NCBI RefSeq assembly: GCF_013407955.1
Contig: NZ_JACCBU010000001.1
Location: 434,001-498,000, forward strand
Length of the DNA stretch: 64,000 bases
From: Microlunatus parietis
Lineage (GTDB): Bacteria; Actinomycetota; Actinomycetes; Propionibacteriales; Propionibacteriaceae
Direction: 5' to 3'
Both the position numbers and the translations under genes were made by a program. This document shows, piece by piece, positions 1 through 8,772 of this stretch (its first letter is position 1; each line of letters opens with the position of its first letter). The notes below the pieces were generated by a model. It did not search any database. It was given only the letters and a program-made list of their open reading frames with translations, and was not told the DNA's origin.

Positions 1-362
1 CGGTCTGCCTCGGCACCGGTACGGCGACGCTGGCCGCGATCGAGGCCGCCGGCTCGTTCTGCGTGAACGTACTGGCCGGTGATCAACAGGGACTGTCGGA
101 CCGGTTCGGGCGACCCCGGCCGGACCGCTGGCTCGGCCTGCCCTGGACACCGGGAGCGGCCGGTCACCCGCAGCTGCCGGGGTGCCTGCTCTGGCTCGAC
201 TGCACCGTCTCGGCCCTGGTCCCGGCCGGTGATCACCTGATCGTGATCGCGTCCGTCGACCGGCTCCGGCTCGGTGACCCGGCCGCCGGCCCGCTGCTCT
301 ACTACGGCGGCGACTACCGCAGGCTCGGCGGATCACCGGCCGACGTCCGGCTGGCCGGTTGA
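1..362 (+). CDS. Flavin reductase-like domain protein, 5'-truncated by window edge
   Basis: C-terminal part (about 119 residues; first full codon at 3) of a flavin reductase-family, FMN-binding split-barrel protein. The translation has the family signature: a VNVLAGDQ segment, then RFG, an LDC segment near the middle, GDH followed by a V-rich strand, and PLLYYGGDYRRL near the end. Such proteins reduce FMN/FAD with NAD(P)H, usually as the small partner of a two-component monooxygenase. No oxygenase partner is visible because the window begins here. The stop codon TGA lies inside the dodecamer TTGATCATGGTC at 359-370. Family assignment is firm; substrate is unknown. Confidence 0.75.
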   Translation, partial: VCLGTGTATLAAIEAAGSFCVNVLAGDQQGLSDRFGRPRPDRWLGLPWTPGAAGHPQLPGCLLWLDCTVSALVPAGDHLIVIASVDRLRLGDPAAGPLLYYGGDYRRLGGSPADVRLAG

Positions 363-454
363 TCATGGTCGGCGCCGGTCCGCGAGCGGTCCGGGACCGG
401 CCGGCATGGCATGATCGGCGGACCGGCGCCGATGACGTGAACGAGGGGGTCTGC

Positions 455-1144
455 ATGGTGGGGTTGCGGCTGCAGGTGGTCCCGGAGCCGGGCGTCCTGG
501 TGGACCGGATCTGGATGGCGGACTGCGACGACGACACGCCGGTCAGCGCCGTGGCCTCGTACCACACCAGCATCTGCTGCGTCCGGGCCGGCGGCGTCAC
601 CACCGTCTACCTGCGCGGTCCGGTGACCCGGGCCACTCCCCTGGTCTGCCCGCCCGGAACCGAGTTCTTCGGCGCCGACTTCCGGACCGGCGCCTACCTG
701 ACCGTGGCCCCACCCGCCGGCCTGGCCGACTGGAACGACATCGCCCTGCCGACCCTGCCCGACGGCCGGATCCTGCTCGGCGGGCAGACCTGGGAGACCC
801 CGACACCGGACAACCTCGACGTCTTCGTCGACCGGCTGCACCGGGCCGGCCTGCTGATCTTCGACCCGCTCGTCGAGGATCTCCGGTACGGCTGCACGGT
901 GCCCGTCTCCACCCGCGTGGCCCAGGCCCGCTTCCGCCGCGCCGCCGGTCTGTCCCGCCGCGCCTTCGACCTGATCGACCGCACCCGACAGGCCGCCGAC
1001 CTGCTCCGGGCCGGCTCCCCGATCCGCGAGGTCGTCGCCCGCACCGGGTTCTACGACCAACCGCAACTGACCCGCGTGGTGCGGCGGCTGATCGGGCACA
1101 CCCCCGGCGAGCTCGCCCGCGGCGACCTCGTCGTCACGCTCTGA
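455..1144 (+). CDS. AraC-family transcriptional regulator
   Basis: A 229-residue regulator. The C-terminal part carries an AraC-type helix-turn-helix: an RFRRAAGLSRRAF segment as first HTH and SPIREVVARTGFYDQPQLTR as second, followed by the family's GHTPGE. The N-terminal part is an unrecognised sensor domain. The ATG at 455 is chosen because a purine-rich acgaggggg lies just upstream; the open frame extends further 5' into non-conserved sequence. It follows the flavin reductase in the same direction and ends 11 bp inside the convergent XRE gene. Target and ligand cannot be told from sequence. Confidence 0.8.
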   Translation: MVGLRLQVVPEPGVLVDRIWMADCDDDTPVSAVASYHTSICCVRAGGVTTVYLRGPVTRATPLVCPPGTEFFGADFRTGAYLTVAPPAGLADWNDIALPTLPDGRILLGGQTWETPTPDNLDVFVDRLHRAGLLIFDPLVEDLRYGCTVPVSTRVAQARFRRAAGLSRRAFDLIDRTRQAADLLRAGSPIREVVARTGFYDQPQLTRVVRRLIGHTPGELARGDLVVTL

Positions 1145-2021
1145 ACCCAGGATTCGCCGGTTGATCATGGTCCGGTTGTTGATCATGGTCGTGTTGATCA
1201 TGGTCCGGGGACGCGGCCCAGCTGGCCAGCAGCCGCAGCCGCTCCTCGGTCGGCGAGCCGGCCGCCGCCGTGTACATGGCGAGGGTGAGGTCCGGGTCAC
1301 CCGACGGTCGCAGTGACTCGTAGGCCAGGTCGAGCTCGCCGACCACCGGGTGGTTGATCAACTTCGCCCCGTACGTCTTCTCCAGCACGGTGTGTTCGGC
1401 CCAGAGGGTACGGAACGTGTCGTCCTTCATCGACAACTCGCCGATCAGCGCGGCCAGCTCGGCATCGTCGGGGTACCGGCCGGCGTCCAGCCGCAGGAAG
1501 GCGACCATGTCGGCGGCCACCGCCGGCCAGTCCCGGTAGAACAGCCGGGCCTCCGGCCGCAGGAACGTGTGCCGGGCCGAGTTCCGCTCCGCCGGCTGCA
1601 TCGAGGAGAAGTCGTACACGGCGTCGGCGAGCGGATTCCAGGCGAGAATGTCGGAGCGCCGGCCCATCACGAACGCGGGCAGGTCGCCGGCCATCTCGAG
1701 CAGCCGGCTCAGGCCGGGCCGGACCCGCTGGGAGGCCGGCCGGCGCCTGCGGGCCGGGCGGACCAGGTTGCGCAGATGGCTCCGTTCGGTCTCGTCCAGG
1801 CGCAGCACCCGCGCGACGGCGTCCAGCACCGCGTCCGAGACGGCCGGGGTGCGGCCCTGTTCCAGCCGGACGTAGTAGTCGACGCTCACGCCGGCCAGCA
1901 GCGCCAACTCCTCCCGGCGCAGGCCCGCGACCCGACGCCGGCCGCCGGCCGGCAGCCCGACGTCCTCCGGCCGGACCCGGGCCCGCCGGCTGCGCAGGAA
2001 CTCGCCGAGATCATGGGACAC
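1134..2021 (-). CDS. XRE-family regulator with MmyB-like ligand-binding domain
   Basis: A 295-residue protein. Residues about 5-75 form an XRE helix-turn-helix (GLRREELALLAGVSVDYYVR), preceded by the LGEFLRSRRARV segment typical of this family. The rest matches the MmyB-like domain (LLEMAGDLPAFVMGRR, WNPLADAVY). Members often repress an adjacent divergent oxidoreductase, and an SDR gene starts 120 bp away in the opposite direction. The GTG start at 2021 fits the usual N-terminus. The last 20 or so residues (repeated DHDQ units) are unusual: they are translated from three copies of TTGATCATGGTC at 1161-1205, read on the opposite strand. Confidence 0.88.
   Translation of the reverse strand: MSHDLGEFLRSRRARVRPEDVGLPAGGRRRVAGLRREELALLAGVSVDYYVRLEQGRTPAVSDAVLDAVARVLRLDETERSHLRNLVRPARRRRPASQRVRPGLSRLLEMAGDLPAFVMGRRSDILAWNPLADAVYDFSSMQPAERNSARHTFLRPEARLFYRDWPAVAADMVAFLRLDAGRYPDDAELAALIGELSMKDDTFRTLWAEHTVLEKTYGAKLINHPVVGELDLAYESLRPSGDPDLTLAMYTAAAGSPTEERLRLLASWAASPDHDQHDHDQQPDHDQPANPGFRA
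1161..1205 (+). repeat. Triple copy of dodecamer TTGATCATGGTC
   Basis: Three exact copies at 1161-1172, 1179-1190 and 1194-1205. They sit inside the 3' end of the XRE regulator gene and encode its DHDQ-rich tail. Single exact copies also lie at 359-370 and 22096-22107, where the motif contains the stop codon of the preceding gene. Confidence 0.85.
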
Positions 2022-2141
2022 GGTTCCCAGTATGGCCGCGCGCCGCCGTCCGAGCCTGGGTACTGCCAGACCCAGGATCGGCGGACCGATGGTCGACCGG
2101 AGCCTCGGGTCCCGGTCCGGATCGCGACCACAGTGGTCTGC

Positions 2142-2897
2142 ATGACCACCACTTATGAACTGAACGGGCGGACCGCGGTCGTCACCGGCGCCGCCAGCGG
2201 CATCGGCACCGAGATCGCCCGCACCCTGGCTCGCTCCGGCGCAGGAGTCGCGCTGCTGTCCCGCCGGGCCGACCGGGTGCAGGACCTGGCCGGAAAGATC
2301 GCGGCCGACGGCGGCCGGGCGCTCGCCGTGGCGGCCGACGTGACCGCCGACCTCACCGAGGTCGTCGAGACCGTCCACGCCGGACTCGGCCGGGTGGACC
2401 TGTTGATCAACAACGCGGGCGTGATGCTGGCCAACCCGTTCAGCGAAGGCCGGATGGACGAGTGGCGGCGGATGATCGACACGAACCTGACCGGCCTGCT
2501 CAACGTCACCCGGGCGTTCAGCGCCGACCTGGTCGCCGCCGGTCGGGACGGCACCGCCGACCTGATCAACGTCTCCTCGGTCGGCGCCCACCTGACCTTC
2601 CCCAACTACGCCGTCTATACCGCGACCAAGGCCGCCGTCACCCATCTGTCGGCCAACCTGCGGACCGAGTTCGCCGCACTGGGCATCCGGGTCACCAACC
2701 TCGAACCGGGCCTGGTCTCGACCGAGCTCGGTGATCACATGGACAACCCCGAAGTGGAGGCCCATCTCGCCGCCTGGCGCGCGGAGGTGCCGCCGCTCAG
2801 CCCGGCCGACATAGCCGACGTCGTCGGCTTCGCCGCCAGCCGGCCGAAGCAGGTCAACCTCCGGCAGCTCATGGTCATGCCGACCGTCCAGGCCTGA
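2142..2897 (+). CDS. SDR-family NAD(P)-dependent oxidoreductase
   Basis: A 251-residue classical short-chain dehydrogenase. It has the cofactor motif TGAASGIG near residue 17, the NNAG motif near 90, catalytic Ser in NVSSVG and the YTATK active-site Tyr/Lys. The C-terminal ELGDHM and LSPADIADVV segments resemble the YdfG/NADP-dependent dehydrogenase branch. The ATG at 2142 is set by the cofactor motif. The gene is divergent from the XRE regulator, the common arrangement for a regulator and its SDR target. Substrate unknown. Confidence 0.9.
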   Translation: MTTTYELNGRTAVVTGAASGIGTEIARTLARSGAGVALLSRRADRVQDLAGKIAADGGRALAVAADVTADLTEVVETVHAGLGRVDLLINNAGVMLANPFSEGRMDEWRRMIDTNLTGLLNVTRAFSADLVAAGRDGTADLINVSSVGAHLTFPNYAVYTATKAAVTHLSANLRTEFAALGIRVTNLEPGLVSTELGDHMDNPEVEAHLAAWRAEVPPLSPADIADVVGFAASRPKQVNLRQLMVMPTVQA

Positions 2898-2912
2898 GAT
2901 CAGGCGTCGCGA

Positions 2913-4232
2913 TCACTTCTTGAGCGCGTCGGTGGCGGCCCGAACCAACTGCTTCGCGGCTTCCCGGGGCGCCACCCGGCCGAACATGACCTCGGCGTCG
3001 ATCGACTCGACCGCGTCGGTGACGGCCGTCGTGCCGGCCGGGGCCGGCCGCGTCTCCACCAGATCCTCCTTGGTGAGGTCGCGAATGTACTCCACCGAAC
3101 GTTGATCATCCGGCCCGAGCGCGTCGAAGATCCCGTCCACCACGGCGGTACTGATCGGCACCCCGCGGGTCGGGCCCACCGCCAGGTTGGCCTCGACGTC
3201 GTTGATCATGAAGTTCAGCAGGTCCAGCGCACCGGCCTGGTTCGGGGCCTTGGCCCCGATCGACCAGTACATCGCGACGCCGATCTGCATCCCACGCCGG
3301 ACGGCCTGAGTCTCACCGGGGAACCGATTCAGCTGCAGGTCCCCGTCCACGGAATCGTTGTAGGCCTTGAGATTGTTGGTCGGGATCATCTGTGCGGCGA
3401 CCAGTCCGGCGGCGAGCGGCGACTGCGCGGAACCGCCACCGGCGGACTCGATGAACCCGGCCGGCGGCAGGCCGCCCTTCTCGCGCTGCTCGACCGACAT
3501 CGCCCACCACTCGACCAGGCTCTCCTCGCTGCCGCCGAAGCCGCCGTCGGTGGTGTACAGGTCCTCGCCGCGCTGACGCAGGAAGATGGCCAGTGCATCG
3601 GTCTCGCTGAACGGGAGGTTGATGCCGTACAGCTCCTTGTCGTCGCGGTCCTTCGCGGCCTTCGTGATCGACTGACTGAACGACCACAGGTCGTCCCAGG
3701 ACCACGTGTTCCCGTCCGGGATCTCGACCTCGTACCGCTCCGTCAGCGCGGTGTTGATCACGAAGCCGGAGGCGTTCAAGCCGGCCGGAATGCCGAACAG
3801 GCGATCACCGAACCTGGCCAGCGGAAGCTCCGGCGGTACGTCGTCGAGCTTGATCACGTCGAGATGCTGGTTCAGGTCCAGCAGGGCGCCGCGATCCACG
3901 TACTCGCTGATCCCGTCGCCGCGTTGATTGCAGAGATCGGGAACGTCCCCGGCGGCGAATCGCGTCGCCATCTTGTCCTGGTAGGGACCGCTGTCCTGAT
4001 ACTCCGTCTTGATCGTGACGCCCGGGTGCGCCTCCCGGTAGAGATCGAGCATCGCCTCGGTCAGCTTCGCCCGATTCGCATCGCCCCACCAGATCATGTT
4101 GATCGTCGATCCGGCGTCGGCACTGCCACCGCCCACGCCGAACCGGTTGCATCCCGTCAGCGCTGCCGCCGCCGTTCCCAGGCCCAGCCCGAGAACGGCC
4201 CGGCGACCGACACTCATTCCAGTCACATCCAT
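2913..4232 (-). CDS. ABC transporter sugar-binding lipoprotein (family 1)
   Basis: A 439-residue extracellular solute-binding protein. The N-terminus has an RR pair, a hydrophobic stretch and a lipobox (LTGC), so it is a lipid-anchored lipoprotein. The mature part has family 1 features: INMIWWGD, the long PGVTIKTEYQDSGPYQDKMA segment and GDVPDLCN. It would deliver a sugar or oligosaccharide to an ABC importer. No permease or ATPase gene lies next to it: the neighbours are a convergent SDR (15 bp away) and rarA. It is therefore an orphan binding protein, or it works with permeases elsewhere. A LacI-type operator lies upstream. ATG 4232 is used; the open frame extends upstream through the operator. 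Confidence 0.9.
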   Translation of the reverse strand: MDVTGMSVGRRAVLGLGLGTAAAALTGCNRFGVGGGSADAGSTINMIWWGDANRAKLTEAMLDLYREAHPGVTIKTEYQDSGPYQDKMATRFAAGDVPDLCNQRGDGISEYVDRGALLDLNQHLDVIKLDDVPPELPLARFGDRLFGIPAGLNASGFVINTALTERYEVEIPDGNTWSWDDLWSFSQSITKAAKDRDDKELYGINLPFSETDALAIFLRQRGEDLYTTDGGFGGSEESLVEWWAMSVEQREKGGLPPAGFIESAGGGSAQSPLAAGLVAAQMIPTNNLKAYNDSVDGDLQLNRFPGETQAVRRGMQIGVAMYWSIGAKAPNQAGALDLLNFMINDVEANLAVGPTRGVPISTAVVDGIFDALGPDDQRSVEYIRDLTKEDLVETRPAPAGTTAVTDAVESIDAEVMFGRVAPREAAKQLVRAATDALKK

Positions 4233-4285
4233 AACGAACCCTTCGCCTCGTCGCGACGTCACGCCCGGGCCCGCACCAGGGACTC

Positions 4286-4299
4286 GGAAACCGCTTTCT
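4286..4299. promoter_or_regulatory. LacI-family operator-like dyad (GGAAACCGCTTTCT)
   Basis: The near-palindrome GAAA-CCGC-TTTC with a central CG matches the general LacI-family operator pattern. It lies about 55 bp upstream of the sugar-binding protein start, as expected for sugar-responsive control. No lacI gene is visible in the window. Confidence 0.55.
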
Positions 4300-4505
4300 G
4301 ACCTAGCCCGGAGTCTCACACCAGCGGCTCAGCAGTGTCAAGAATCGCGGCCCCCGTGGTAATTGCAGCGCACCAGCGGTCGCGCGTCCGGCCGCAGTCC
4401 GCCGACCGCAGCCTCGTCGAGTGGCGTGGGCCCGGAACCGATTGCCAGCCTGCACCGGCGGCCGTCACCCGGGCGCCGCGCGGGCCCGCCGGGGTGGGCT
4501 CGGCG

Positions 4506-5885
4506 TCAGCCCTTCAACAGTTCGGTGATCCTGGCCAGCCGGTCGGCGACCTGCGCCTCGTACCCGTGGTTGGTCGGCTGGTAGTAGTCCGCGTCGGCCA
4601 GTTCGTCCGGCAGATACTGCTGGGCGGCGATCCCGTGCGGCGCGTCGTGCGCGTACTGGTAGCCCACGCCGTGGCCGTGTTGCTTGGCTCCCGCATAGTG
4701 GGCGTCCCGCAGATGAGGTGGGACCAGCCCGATCCGGCCCTCCCGAACGTCCGCCTGGGCGGCCCCGATCGCCAGCACGACGGCGTTGGACTTCGGTGCC
4801 AGCGCGCAGTGGATGACGGCGTGGGCCAGGGTGATCGCGGCCTCCGGAAACCCGATCAGCTGGACGGTCTGGGCGGCCGCGGTGGCCAGCGGCAGCGCGG
4901 TCGGGTCGGCCATCCCGATGTCCTCGGAGGCCAGGATCATGATCCTGCGGGCGATGAACCGCGGGTCCTCGCCGGCCTCGATCATCCGGGCCAGGTAGTG
5001 CAGTGAGGCGTTGACGTCGGACCCGCGCATCGACTTGATGAAGGCGCTGATCACGTCGTAGTGCTGATCACCGTCCCGGTCGTACCGCACCGCCGCCTTG
5101 TCCACGGCCCGTTCCACCGTCTCGGTGGTGATCGACGCGCTGTCCACCGCGGTCGCGCCGGCCGCCGATTCCTCCAGGTACGTCAGCGCCCGCCGGGCGT
5201 CGCCGCCGGCCAGACGGAGCAGGGTGGCCCGGGCCTCGTCGTCGAGTTCGTACGTCTTGCCGTCGGGGGTCCGCAGCCCGCGCTCGTCGGTGAGAGCCCG
5301 GGTCAGCAGCCCGGACAGGTCGTCGTCGGTCAGCGGCCGCAGGGTCAGCAGCAGTGACCGGGACAGCAGCGGCGAGATCACCGAGAAGCTCGGGTTCTCC
5401 GTGGTGGCGGCAATGAGAGTGACCAGCCGGTTTTCCACGGCCGGCAGCAGCACGTCCTGCTGGGCCTTGGAGAACCGGTGCACCTCGTCGACGAAGAGCA
5501 CGGTCTGGCGCCCCTGCCGCAGCTCGCTGCGGGCCTGGTCGAGCACGGCCCGGACGTCCTTGACCCCGGCCGTGACGGCGGAGATCTCGACGAACCGGCG
5601 GTCCGTCTGCCGCGACACCACACTCGCGATCGTCGTCTTGCCCACCCCCGGCGGGCCCCACAGGAACACCGACATCGGCTCGCCGGAGGCCAGCCGGCGC
5701 AGCGGCGATCCGGGCGCCAGCAGGTGGCCCTGGCCCACGATCTCCTCCAGGGTGCGCGGGCGCATCCGTACCGCCAACGGTGTGCCGGCATGGTCCACGG
5801 CGCCGAGACTGCCGCCGGTGGTCGCCTGGCCGCTCCGGCCCGACCGCGGCTCCGGCACCGGGTCGCCGAACAGGTCCTCACTCAC
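4506..5885 (-). CDS. rarA: Replication-associated recombination protein A (AAA+ ATPase)
   Basis: A 459-residue RarA/MgsA (WRNIP1-like) clamp-loader-type ATPase that acts at stalled forks. It shows the family start ([17 protein letters not shown]), Walker [10 protein letters not shown] near residue 70, Walker [10 protein letters not shown], sensor 1 AATTENPSF and the C-terminal tetramerisation region ([18 protein letters not shown]). Full length. Two GTG codons are possible; 5885 is preferred because a GATGAGG ribosome site sits 7 nt upstream of it, but only 1 nt from GTG 5891. In many actinobacteria rarA is near aspS and hisS; here it is 5 kb from aspS with accessory genes and an IS between. 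Confidence 0.95.
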   Translation of the reverse strand: MSEDLFGDPVPEPRSGRSGQATTGGSLGAVDHAGTPLAVRMRPRTLEEIVGQGHLLAPGSPLRRLASGEPMSVFLWGPPGVGKTTIASVVSRQTDRRFVEISAVTAGVKDVRAVLDQARSELRQGRQTVLFVDEVHRFSKAQQDVLLPAVENRLVTLIAATTENPSFSVISPLLSRSLLLTLRPLTDDDLSGLLTRALTDERGLRTPDGKTYELDDEARATLLRLAGGDARRALTYLEESAAGATAVDSASITTETVERAVDKAAVRYDRDGDQHYDVISAFIKSMRGSDVNASLHYLARMIEAGEDPRFIARRIMILASEDIGMADPTALPLATAAAQTVQLIGFPEAAITLAHAVIHCALAPKSNAVVLAIGAAQADVREGRIGLVPPHLRDAHYAGAKQHGHGVGYQYAHDAPHGIAAQQYLPDELADADYYQPTNHGYEAQVADRLARITELLKG

Positions 5886-5951
5886 GGACACACCTCATCA
5901 CACGGGACCGACGTTCGCCCGCCACCCTCGACCCAACTGACTTACGGTCGC

Positions 5952-5967
5952 TGCAGTGATGACTGCA
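5952..5967. promoter_or_regulatory. Perfect dyad TGCAGT-gatg-ACTGCA, likely operator
   Basis: A perfect 6-bp inverted repeat with a 4-bp spacer, 20 bp upstream of the GbsR/MarR-like regulator start. Position and symmetry fit autoregulation by that regulator. Confidence 0.5.
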
Positions 5968-5987
5968 ATGACTGGTACGTTAGCGGC

Positions 5988-6461
5988 ATGAACTCCCCGA
6001 CCGAGGCGGAACTCGACTTCACCGACGCCGTCGCCGCGTTCTTCGCCAGGGAGGGCATGCCCCTGATTCCCGGCCGGGTGATCGGCTGGCTGTTGATCAG
6101 TGACCCGCCGGAACAGGCGGCGGCCCAACTGGCCGAGGTGCTCCAGGCCAGCCGCAGCTCGATCAGCAGCGCAACCCGGATGCTCACCCCGAGCGGCCTC
6201 GTCGAGGGGATCCGCAAGCGGGGCGACCGGCAGGAGTACTTCCGGATCGCCGCGGACGGCTGGAGCCGGATGCTGATGCGCCGGTACGGCTACGCGACAG
6301 AGTTCCGCGATCTCCTCAGCCGCGGCCTGACCGTGCTGGACGACGCGCCGGCCGACCGTCGGGAGCGTCTGCAGAACGTCCATTCCCTCTACGGCTTCCT
6401 GGCCGACGAGCTGCCGGCCCTGCTGCAGCGGTGGGAGAACCTGAACAGGAGCGAACGATGA
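5988..6461 (+). CDS. GbsR/MarR-like winged-helix regulator
   Basis: A 157-residue winged-helix protein. The segment IPGRVIGWLLISDPPEQ followed by LAEVLQASRSSISSATRML is the GbsR-type HTH, and RKRGDRQEYFRI is the wing. The C-terminal half is helical and probably dimerises. Its stop overlaps the start of the downstream hydrolase (ATGA), so the two are translated together. This points to local control of the hydrolase by this regulator through the dyad at 5952-5967. Confidence 0.82.
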   Translation: MNSPTEAELDFTDAVAAFFAREGMPLIPGRVIGWLLISDPPEQAAAQLAEVLQASRSSISSATRMLTPSGLVEGIRKRGDRQEYFRIAADGWSRMLMRRYGYATEFRDLLSRGLTVLDDAPADRRERLQNVHSLYGFLADELPALLQRWENLNRSER

Positions 6462-7324
6462 CCGACGATCTTGCCGTCGACCACGACAGCCACGAGGTCG
6501 TCTGTCCGGAGGGACGGCTTCGGGTGATCACCGCCGGCGACACCGGCCCGCCGGTCGTGCTGCTCAGCGGGGGCGGTACCGACAGCGCGACGCTCAGCTG
6601 GCGCCACCTGATCCCCGACCTGGCAGACTCGTTCCGGGTCTTCGCACCGGACTGGCCGAAGCAGGGTCGCAGCCGGCCCTGGAACGGTGTCGCCGACCAT
6701 GATCGACTGGTCCGCTGCGTGACCGAGGTGCTTGATCATTTCGGGCTGGACCGGGTGGCGCTGGTCGGGCTCTCGCAGGGCGGCGCTGTCGCGCTCTCGT
6801 ACGCGATCGATCATCCGGGCCGGGTGAGAAGGCTCGTCGCGCTGGCACCGGGTGGCATCATCGACTTCCCGCCGGTCGTCCACCAACTGCTCTGGCTGAC
6901 CGCGAAGATCCCGTTCCTGAACCGGACCCTGCCCAGCCTGATGGCTCGAGACCGGCGCAGCACCGCAGCGTTCGCCCGCCGCGCCCTGTTCACCGACCTG
7001 CCGGCGGACTTCGACGAGATCGTGGACGAGATCATGATCGAGTCCCGGGCCGGCTCCAGTTCCAGTGACTGGCAGAACACCTCGATCGGCCCGTTCGGCA
7101 TGACGGTCGACCTGCGCCCACGCCTGTCCGAGATCCGCTGCCCGACCCTGTTCCTCCAGGGCGACTCGGATGTCGGCATCCGGCAGCACTTCACCGCCGC
7201 GGCCGCCCGGCTGGTGCCCGGCGCGAAGTTGATCATGCTCGACAACACCGGCCACTGGATCAGCCGCCAGTCCCCCGAGCTGGTCAACCCGATGATCAAG
7301 GAATTCCTCGCCGCACGCGGGTGA
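6458..7324 (+). CDS. Alpha/beta-fold hydrolase
   Basis: A 288-residue single-domain alpha/beta hydrolase. The nucleophile elbow is GLSQGG (Ser near residue 112). The oxyanion region is LLSGGGTDS, the acid is likely the Asp in QGDSDVG and the His is in DNTGHWISRQSPE. Typical of small esterases or C-C hydrolases; substrate not predictable. Translationally coupled to the GbsR-like regulator upstream. Its 3' end overlaps the convergent YhhN gene by 29 bp. Confidence 0.87.
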   Translation: MTDDLAVDHDSHEVVCPEGRLRVITAGDTGPPVVLLSGGGTDSATLSWRHLIPDLADSFRVFAPDWPKQGRSRPWNGVADHDRLVRCVTEVLDHFGLDRVALVGLSQGGAVALSYAIDHPGRVRRLVALAPGGIIDFPPVVHQLLWLTAKIPFLNRTLPSLMARDRRSTAAFARRALFTDLPADFDEIVDEIMIESRAGSSSSDWQNTSIGPFGMTVDLRPRLSEIRCPTLFLQGDSDVGIRQHFTAAAARLVPGAKLIMLDNTGHWISRQSPELVNPMIKEFLAARG

Positions 7325-8012
7325 CCGTGGCAACGGTGATCAACAGGAGCCCGAGCGGATAGGCCAACCGGACCTGCAGCCGATGCCAACTGTCCGCACC
7401 CTCGACCCAGCCGACCGTGCCCGCCCCGACGAGCAGCACGGAACCGGCGAACACCGCTGCGCCGATCCCGGCCCAGGTGTCCACGGCGAGCGAGGTGATG
7501 GCGGTGCCGACCAGCAATGCCAGGTAGCTGCCCGCGGCAACCCGGAACGTCGGCGCGAGTCCGCCCCACATCAGGCCGAACACCACGGCGGCCACGATCA
7601 GATACAGCAGCGCGACAACCGACCGCCAGCGCTGCCGGCCGCGGACCGAGGCCCGCAACGCCTCGACCGCGCCGCTACGCACGTACACCACGAGGAGACA
7701 GGCCTGCGCGGCGGCGAACGCGGCCACGCTGAACAGCAGCGCGTCCCGGTCCAGGCCGATCCGCCGCGGGTTCCCGAGCAGGTCGCCGACAGCACACAGC
7801 AGCAGGGCCAGGACCAGCAGCCTCGGACCGTTCCGGCGCCACACCCAGACCGCGAGCAGCGGCGCCAAGATCGTCACGGCGATCAGGTCGACCGGGGTCG
7901 GGACCGGTACGACGACGAAGATCAACTGCGCCAGCGCGACCAGTCCGAACCCGATCAGCCAGGGACTCCTGATCAGGTCGACGGCGGTGAGCGGCCCCGG
8001 GCGTGCGTCCAT
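7296..8012 (-). CDS. YhhN/TMEM86-family integral membrane protein
   Basis: A 238-residue polytopic membrane protein with about seven or eight hydrophobic segments. The conserved YhhN region is recognisable as AVGDLLGNPRRIGLDRDAL followed by the small-residue helix FSVAAFAAAQACLLVVY. Vertebrate TMEM86 relatives are lysoplasmalogenases that cleave the vinyl-ether bond of lysoplasmalogens. The bacterial role is inferred from family only. Convergent and overlapping with the upstream-numbered hydrolase. Confidence 0.72.
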   Translation of the reverse strand: MDARPGPLTAVDLIRSPWLIGFGLVALAQLIFVVVPVPTPVDLIAVTILAPLLAVWVWRRNGPRLLVLALLLCAVGDLLGNPRRIGLDRDALLFSVAAFAAAQACLLVVYVRSGAVEALRASVRGRQRWRSVVALLYLIVAAVVFGLMWGGLAPTFRVAAGSYLALLVGTAITSLAVDTWAGIGAAVFAGSVLLVGAGTVGWVEGADSWHRLQVRLAYPLGLLLITVATVTRVRRGIP

Positions 8013-8062
8013 GCCGGGGACCCTACGAGCCGGCAGCTATCGCCGGCGTATCGATCAGCGCG

Positions 8063-8464
8063 TCAGTTGATGACTTGGATCGGGCAACGAGCCAGCCCCG
8101 TCTTGGCGAGCCGCAGGTCCGCCGTGACGAGAGTGGCGTCGTGATCTTCCGCAGCAGCGACATAGGCTGCGTCATAGCCCGACAGGTTGGAACGCAATTG
8201 CCACATACGGTCCAGGAGCGGAGCGGTCGGAGCAATCGCGACGACCATGCGAGCAAGGGTTCCGGCCGCACGGACGGCTTGCGCATCGTCGAACTTCCTG
8301 CCCAGCCAGAGACCTCGGATGACGTTGAAGACCTCAGTGCGCCAATGCTCCGGAACGACCCACGCCGGGTCGGCGTCGAGAAGTTCGCGGGCCCGTATGG
8401 TGCGGGGCTCGGCGTCCTCGTCAGCGAAGATCAGCGCTAATGCCGAAGCGTCCGGAACGATCAC
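8063..8464 (-). CDS. vapC: VapC-type PIN-domain ribonuclease toxin
   Basis: A 133-residue PIN-domain toxin. All four acidic positions expected of an active PIN nuclease are visible: Asp in VPDASAL, Glu in WRTEVFNVI, Asp in SGYDAAYVA and Asp in LVTADLRL. VapC toxins cleave specific tRNA or rRNA sites. It starts with GTG overlapping the stop of the antitoxin gene (GTGA), the standard coupled arrangement. Confidence 0.92.
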   Translation of the reverse strand: MIVPDASALALIFADEDAEPRTIRARELLDADPAWVVPEHWRTEVFNVIRGLWLGRKFDDAQAVRAAGTLARMVVAIAPTAPLLDRMWQLRSNLSGYDAAYVAAAEDHDATLVTADLRLAKTGLARCPIQVIN

Positions 8465-8709
8465 CCGGCACCGCCGGGCCGCCCAGCCCGCCCCTCGTCG
8501 ATGATCGCGAGAACGTCATCGCCCGTAACCCCGGTCCCGACAGTCCATTCGGCAACCTCGCGGAGAAGGTTGCGGTTCTGAGCGAACGACGCTTCGCGGA
8601 GGACGACGCCCAGCAGGAATCCCTGCAGCGACTGTCCGTTCTGGGCGGCTCGCTCGGCGAGCGCGTCCCGCACCTCCTCGGGAACGTCACGAATCTGAAG
8701 TGCCACCAT
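8461..8709 (-). CDS. vapB: VapB/FitA-type ribbon-helix-helix antitoxin
   Basis: An 82-residue antitoxin starting at ATG 8709 (MVALQIRDVPEEV, the common FitA-like start; ATG 8724 is also in frame). The N-terminal part is a ribbon-helix-helix DNA-binding domain (LQIRDVPEEVRDALAERA). The C-terminal part would wrap the PIN toxin. Three ATGCAT sites overlap its start region and probably form the operator bound by the VapBC complex. Confidence 0.88.
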   Translation of the reverse strand: MVALQIRDVPEEVRDALAERAAQNGQSLQGFLLGVVLREASFAQNRNLLREVAEWTVGTGVTGDDVLAIIDEGRAGRPGGAG

Positions 8710-8735
8710 GCATTCATTATGCATGCTAGATGCAT
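8708..8735. promoter_or_regulatory. Three ATGCAT sites at 11-bp spacing (TA operator)
   Basis: ATGCAT occurs at 8708-8713, 8719-8724 and 8730-8735, exactly 11 bp apart, so all three face the same side of the helix. They overlap the antitoxin start region, as expected for autoregulation by a ribbon-helix-helix antitoxin. Confidence 0.65.
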
Positions 8736-8772
8736 GAGCCGCACGGCGAACCTCGGGACAACCGGCCGGACG

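Noticed and set aside
314-1300. Minus-strand open frame opposite the AraC gene
   Set aside because: Low-complexity Gly/Ala/Arg translation without similarity; the plus-strand AraC motif is clear.
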